Below, one piece after another: positions 6,449 through 9,466 of a DNA stretch of 9,466 nt (within the stretch, counting starts at the first letter, position 1; every line of letters starts with the position of its first letter). The stretch comes from CAXMNX01 sp051009475 (GTDB taxonomy: Bacteria; Pseudomonadota; Alphaproteobacteria; Rhodobacterales; Rhodobacteraceae). Where the stretch lies: NCBI GenBank assembly GCA_051009475.1, contig JBPCWO010000158.1:1-9466 (forward strand). Direction: 5' to 3'. Under the pieces are notes generated by a model that worked only from the letters and a program-made list of their open reading frames with translations, searched no databases and was not told the DNA's origin. The position numbers and the translations under genes were made by a program.

Positions 6449-6667
6449 ATGGCCAAGGAAGAATTGCTCGAATTTCCTGGTGTCGTGAAGGAACTCCTGC
6501 CGAACGCGACATTTCGGGTCGAGCTTGAAAACGGCCATGAGATCATCGCACATACGGCAGGCAAGATGCGCAAGAACCGCATCCGTGTTCTGGCCGGCGA
6601 CAAAGTCCAGGTTGAGATGACACCTTACGACCTGACGAAAGGTCGGATCAACTATCGCTTCAAATGA
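6449..6667 (+). CDS. infA: Translation initiation factor IF-1
   Basis: The 72-residue product has exactly the usual IF-1 length and sequence pattern: MAKEELLEFPGVVKELLPNA, then the OB-fold strands FRVELENGHEIIAHTAGKMRKNRIRVLAGDKV and the end TPYDLTKGRINYRFK. IF-1 binds the ribosomal A site of the 30S subunit and helps IF-2 and IF-3 during initiation. A strong AGGAG lies at 6439-6443, five bases before the ATG. The frame is open back to 6248, but that extension has neither homology nor a ribosome binding site. It likely has its own promoter (6367-6375), and maf starts ten bases after its stop. Confidence 0.98.
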   Translation: MAKEELLEFPGVVKELLPNATFRVELENGHEIIAHTAGKMRKNRIRVLAGDKVQVEMTPYDLTKGRINYRFK

Positions 6668-6677
6668 TGCGAGCGCC

Positions 6678-7271
6678 GTGACGAGCGCTCGCCCGCGACT
6701 TATCCTCGGCTCGTCCAGTCCGCGCCGACTTGAACTGCTTGCGCAAATTGGCGTCACCCCGGACGAGGTACTGCCGGCGGACATCGACGAGACACCGAAG
6801 AAGTCCGAGCTGCCCCGCGACTATTGCCGACGCGTGACACGAAGCAAAGCCGAGGCGACGCCCAGGTCACCAGGCGAGATCGTGCTGGCAGCCGACACCA
6901 CAGTTGCAATGGGGCGGCGCATCCTTGGCAAACCCGCAGACGAGAAAGAGGCCGCAGAATTCCTTCTTGCGCTTGCGGGCAGACGACACCGTGTGATCAC
7001 CGCGATTGCTGTTGTATCTGACAGCGGTGCAAAGTTCAGCGATGTGGTCAGTGTTGTGAAGATGAAACGGCTCTCGGACATAGAACTTAACGCCTATCTT
7101 GCCAGTGGAGATTGGAAGGGGAAAGCGGGCGCTTATGCCATTCAAGGCCCGGCAGGAACATTCATCCCTTGGATTCAAGGCTCGTTCTCTTCCATTATGG
7201 GCTTGCCGGTGGCGGAAACCGCAACGCTACTTGCCGATGCCGGGTATCCTTTGCACGAGGGATGGTCGTGA
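6678..7271 (+). CDS. maf: Maf family nucleotide pyrophosphatase (YhdE-type, dTTP/UTP)
   Basis: Maf proteins hydrolyse selected nucleoside triphosphates, including modified ones, to monophosphate and pyrophosphate and so clean the nucleotide pool. The 197-residue product has the family start LILGSSSPRRLELL (residues 8-21), ADIDETP (34-40), the catalytic aspartate region AADTTVAMG with D73, and KAGAYAIQGPAGTFI (149-163). The KAGxYxIQG form is that of the YhdE subfamily (dTTP and UTP) rather than YceF (7-methyl-GTP). Start is GTG 6678, which gives the normal N-terminus; the ribosome binding site is weak, so coupling to infA ten bases upstream is likely. The start codon lies between the arms of GAGCGC/GCGCTC (6671-6676, 6685-6690). 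Confidence 0.95.
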   Translation: MTSARPRLILGSSSPRRLELLAQIGVTPDEVLPADIDETPKKSELPRDYCRRVTRSKAEATPRSPGEIVLAADTTVAMGRRILGKPADEKEAAEFLLALAGRRHRVITAIAVVSDSGAKFSDVVSVVKMKRLSDIELNAYLASGDWKGKAGAYAIQGPAGTFIPWIQGSFSSIMGLPVAETATLLADAGYPLHEGWS

Positions 7272-8296
7272 AAGGAACGCTGGCGGTTTTTGACCAAATT
7301 AACGGCAAAGGTGCCGCCGCGTTTCTGCGCGACGGGCAGCTCGATGATCTGCTGATTGACCCACCCGATGACCGCATTCGCCCAGGGGCGATCTTCCGCG
7401 CTAAAGCGGGTCGGCCGATGAAGGGTCAGGGCGGCATGATGTTGGATACACCGCAGGGCCGGGTTTATTTGCGACAAGCAAAAGGCATTGCGCAGGGGCA
7501 AGGCATGTTTGTGCAGGCCACAACTTTCGCCGAACATGGCAAGGCGACGCCAGTCAGTAGTCGCATCGTATTCAAAAGCCGCTTCGCGCTGGCCACTCCT
7601 GGCGCGCCCGGGCACAATATATCCCGTGAAATCAAAGATGAAGAGCGCCGGATCGCCCTGCGCGGTCTGACTGATGGTCTAACCAAAAACGATATCGGTG
7701 TGGTCATTCGGTCTGCTGCGTCTGACGCCGATGATGATGCTGTCAAAGCCGATGCTGTTGCGGTTTTGGATCTGGCGCGAAAAGTGATGCGCGAAGCGTT
7801 GACAGGAGCGCCGGAGCTTTTGCTTGATGGACCCGACGCCGCCGAAGTCGCCCAGCGTGAATGGTCGACGCCGGATACGAGTGACGACGCAGCCGGTGCC
7901 TTTGAGCGGCACGGCGTGTCCGAGATGATCGCGGCGCAAACTCACCCGCGCGCAGACCTGCCGGGGTCGGGCTTTGTTTTTGTCGAACCGACCCGCGCGC
8001 TAGTGGCAGTTGACGTGAACACCGGCCGCGATACATCGCCTGCGGCCTGTCTGAAGGCGAACATCGCCGCGATGCGCACGTTGCCAAAACTGCTGCGCGT
8101 GCGCGGCCTTGGCGGGCAGATTGTGCTTGACCTTGCCCCCTTTCCCAAGAAAGAGCGCCGCCAGGTTGAACAAGCATTCCGCACAGCATTTCGCCGCGAT
8201 CCGATCGAAACAAGCCTTGTGGGTTGGACACCGCTTGGGCATCTTGAGCTGAGCCGGAAACGCGAGCGTCTGCCTTTGAGTGAGGCTATTTCATGA
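7268..8296 (+). CDS. Short RNase E/G family ribonuclease
   Basis: The 342-residue protein shows an N-terminal region with a degenerate S1-like part (about 35-100), the RNase H-like and DNase I-like core, and both catalytic metal aspartates: D249 in RALVAVDVNTG and D288 in GLGGQIVLDLAPF, matching E. coli RNase E D303 and D346. It ends after LGHLELSRKRERL and so lacks the CPxC zinc-link and small domain (E. coli RNase G is 489 residues). I start at GTG 7268: GAGGG at 7257-7261 is six bases upstream, the codon overlaps the maf stop (GTGA), and MKGTLAVFDQ is a natural start. ATG 7262 would add two residues. The frame runs back to 7112 only as an overlap of maf. Expected role: endonuclease for rRNA or mRNA processing; without the zinc-link, tetramer assembly may differ. 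Confidence 0.88.
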   Translation: MKGTLAVFDQINGKGAAAFLRDGQLDDLLIDPPDDRIRPGAIFRAKAGRPMKGQGGMMLDTPQGRVYLRQAKGIAQGQGMFVQATTFAEHGKATPVSSRIVFKSRFALATPGAPGHNISREIKDEERRIALRGLTDGLTKNDIGVVIRSAASDADDDAVKADAVAVLDLARKVMREALTGAPELLLDGPDAAEVAQREWSTPDTSDDAAGAFERHGVSEMIAAQTHPRADLPGSGFVFVEPTRALVAVDVNTGRDTSPAACLKANIAAMRTLPKLLRVRGLGGQIVLDLAPFPKKERRQVEQAFRTAFRRDPIETSLVGWTPLGHLELSRKRERLPLSEAIS

Positions 8297-8475
8297 GCTG
8301 CCCAATTTGCGCAAAAACGGCGGATCGGAAGTATCGCCCATTTTGCTCGCGCCGCTGCGCAGACGTTGATTTGGGTCGCTGGCTAAAGGGCAATTATGCC
8401 ATCCCCGCCGAACCTGCCGACGAGCAGGATCTCATTGCCCACGAACAGCCGAAGTCGCCGCCTACACAGCATTGA
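8293..8475 (+). CDS. yacG: DNA gyrase inhibitor YacG
   Basis: A 60-residue zinc protein with the YacG pattern: C3 and C6 (SCPICAKT), C18 and C22 (RPFCSRRCADVDLGRWL), followed by NYAIPA. The four cysteines bind one zinc. E. coli YacG binds GyrB and inhibits gyrase binding to DNA. The gap between the cysteine pairs is four residues shorter than in E. coli. An acidic C-terminal tail follows (PADEQDLIAHEQP). The ATG overlaps the RNase stop (ATGA) and GAGG at 8282-8285 gives a good ribosome binding site. Confidence 0.94.
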   Translation: MSCPICAKTADRKYRPFCSRRCADVDLGRWLKGNYAIPAEPADEQDLIAHEQPKSPPTQH

Positions 8476-8486
8476 TCTGAGGCCTG

Positions 8487-8493
8487 TTTTTTT
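8487..8493 (+). terminator. T-run after yacG, possible weak terminator
   Basis: Seven Ts in a row lie 12 bases after the yacG stop. The only pairing before it is a short bulged stem (ACAGC 8466-8470 with GCCTGT 8482-8487), much weaker than a standard intrinsic terminator. It may mark the end of the operon, or tRNA-Phe may be co-transcribed. The rest of 8476-8570 holds a small CGAAG/CTTCG hairpin (8549-8563) just before the tRNA. Confidence 0.2.
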
Positions 8494-8570
8494 GTCTGGA
8501 AGCTCTGGACAGGGGTCGGGTGCACCTTTAGAACGCAGCGACCTGAGACGAAGCCAGCCTTCGATCCCGT

Positions 8571-8645
8571 GCCCGGGTAGCTCAGGGGTAGAGCAGTGGA
8601 CTGAAAATCCTCGTGTCGGTGGTTCGATTCCGCCCCCGGGCACCA
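8571..8645 (+). tRNA. tRNA-Phe(GAA)
   Basis: A 75-base cloverleaf: acceptor GCCCGGG/CCCGGGC, D-stem GCTC/GAGC with loop AGGGGTA, anticodon arm GTGGA-CTGAAAA-TCCTC (anticodon GAA at 8603-8605), variable region GTGTC, T-stem GGTGG/CCGCC with loop TTCGATT, discriminator A and encoded CCA. The second pair of the anticodon stem is a T-T mismatch (8597 against 8611). It reads UUU and UUC. Its position after yacG is typical for this gene block in Rhodobacterales. Confidence 0.96.
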
Positions 8646-8812
8646 CGCATCGAATTTTGAAAGGCTGTCTTTTCCGGGCTGTGGACAGCGGAACAACGCC
8701 GTTGCAAGCCGAACAATCCTGAGCGCTGAGAGCAGTTGTGGACGATCGATCTGGTTCTGCTACGAATACGGCAGTCATTCCGATTAACACATGAAGAGTG
8801 GATCAATACTCG

Positions 8813-9466
8813 ATGTACAAATTTTCAAATACTTTGATGGCGATCGCACTGCTGGCCAATCCGGCTTACGCCCAGTTCGTCCCAACCGAAGAATCGCTGT
8901 CGGGGCTTTATCCCGGCAAAGCCTATTCGCCCTACGCGAACCGCGGATTTCCGTCGAATGTCTATTGGGGTGACACGCACCTGCACACCGGGCTGTCGCC
9001 CGATGCTGGGCTGTTTGGCAATACCACCGGGCCCGATGAAGCCTATCAATTCGCCCGCGGTGAACAGGTGATGGCGTCCTCCGGCCAGCCTGCGCGTCTC
9101 GCCCGGCCACTGGATTGGCTGGTGCTGACCGAACACTCGGACGCCATGGGGATGATTTCAGATATTTTCGCGGGCGCACCGGCCGTGGTCGCAACCGAAC
9201 AAGGAGCGCGCTGGAACAAAGCGCTGAGTAAAGGCGGCGAAGAGGCGGCGGCCGCAGCGCTCGATCTAATCGCGAACTTCTCGCAAGGCACTGTCGAACC
9301 CGCTCTGGTCCAAAACTACATGCCAGGCGCGCCCATCTACAATTCGATCTGGCAAACGATCGTCGATGCCGCCGAACGCTATAACGAACCGGGCCGGTTC
9401 ACGGCATTCATCGGATTTGAATGGACCTCGGTACCGCTGGGCAACAACATGCACCGCAATGTCATT
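8813..9466 (+). CDS. DUF3604 domain protein, exported, incomplete at right edge
   Basis: The reading frame is open from ATG 8813 to the window end (218 codons). Residues 1-20 (MYKFSNTLMAIALLANPAYA) form a Sec signal peptide with an AYA-Q cleavage site, so the protein is periplasmic or secreted. The mature part carries PHP-like metal motifs of DUF3604: GDTHLHTG with D54, H56, H58; LTEHSDAMG with E107, H108, D110; GFEWT with E203; MHRN with H214. DUF3604 proteins are much longer (about 600 residues), so most lies outside. The catalytic activity of the family is not settled; a metal-dependent hydrolase is likely. A weak AGTGGA at 8797-8802 precedes the ATG; a GTG at 8798 is an alternative. The 8646-8812 gap before it shows no clear promoter. 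Confidence 0.88.
   Translation, partial: MYKFSNTLMAIALLANPAYAQFVPTEESLSGLYPGKAYSPYANRGFPSNVYWGDTHLHTGLSPDAGLFGNTTGPDEAYQFARGEQVMASSGQPARLARPLDWLVLTEHSDAMGMISDIFAGAPAVVATEQGARWNKALSKGGEEAAAAALDLIANFSQGTVEPALVQNYMPGAPIYNSIWQTIVDAAERYNEPGRFTAFIGFEWTSVPLGNNMHRNVI

Noticed and set aside
7112..7267. Upstream extension of the RNase E/G frame to 7112
   Set aside because: It overlaps maf in another frame over more than 150 bases and reads as a low-quality shadow; the family N-terminus begins at MKGTLAVFDQ.
8394..8696. Minus-strand open frame containing GAESNHRHEDFQSTALPLSYPG
   Set aside because: It is the antisense translation of tRNA-Phe and its surroundings, a well-known false protein in many annotations.

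Overview
The window reads as chromosomal DNA of an alphaproteobacterium, most likely a member of the Rhodobacterales (Roseobacter group). The main reason is the chain of genes from murA to tRNA-Phe: murA, a DUF2948 protein, hisD, a UPF0262 protein, a low-molecular-weight phosphatase, infA, maf, a short RNase E/G, yacG, tRNA-Phe. I know this chain from that order. The perfect CtrA-type box and the tRNA genes that encode their own CCA ends fit the same assignment. This is from memory of gene order, not a database search.

Layout. Positions 42-650 hold an HD-domain protein that resembles the PhnZ/TmpB diiron phosphonate oxygenases. A 97-base gap follows, with a TTAA-N7-TTAA box and a perfect 24-bp palindrome. 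Next come isopentenyl-diphosphate isomerase (idi, 748-1269) and a tRNA-Thr(GGT) on the opposite strand (1319-1393). A small basic protein (1507-1668) then leads directly into murA. The genes murA, DUF2948 and a GNAT acetyltransferase are packed with 1-4 base overlaps. After a 94-base gap come hisD, UPF0262 and the phosphatase. A 201-base gap carries a likely extended -10 promoter and a leader hairpin for infA. Then maf, the RNase E/G and yacG follow almost without gaps, and tRNA-Phe(GAA) closes the block. The window ends inside a secreted DUF3604 protein (8813 onwards, incomplete).

How the genes work together. The central block is housekeeping. It covers peptidoglycan precursor synthesis (murA), the last step of histidine synthesis (hisD), translation initiation (infA), nucleotide pool cleaning (maf), RNA processing (RNase E/G), control of DNA gyrase (yacG) and two tRNAs. 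Several poorly characterised proteins sit in the same overlapping units: the small basic protein, DUF2948, UPF0262 and the phosphatase. Tight overlaps suggest translational coupling. The flanks are more individual: a possible phosphonate enzyme at the left and a PHP-like metal-dependent secreted protein at the right.

I see no mobile element, CRISPR array, prophage or clear defence system. The best leads are the double operator region in front of idi, the HD oxygenase candidate, the short RNase lacking its zinc-link but fused by overlap to the zinc protein YacG, and the lower-GC GNAT gene inside the murA-hisD block.
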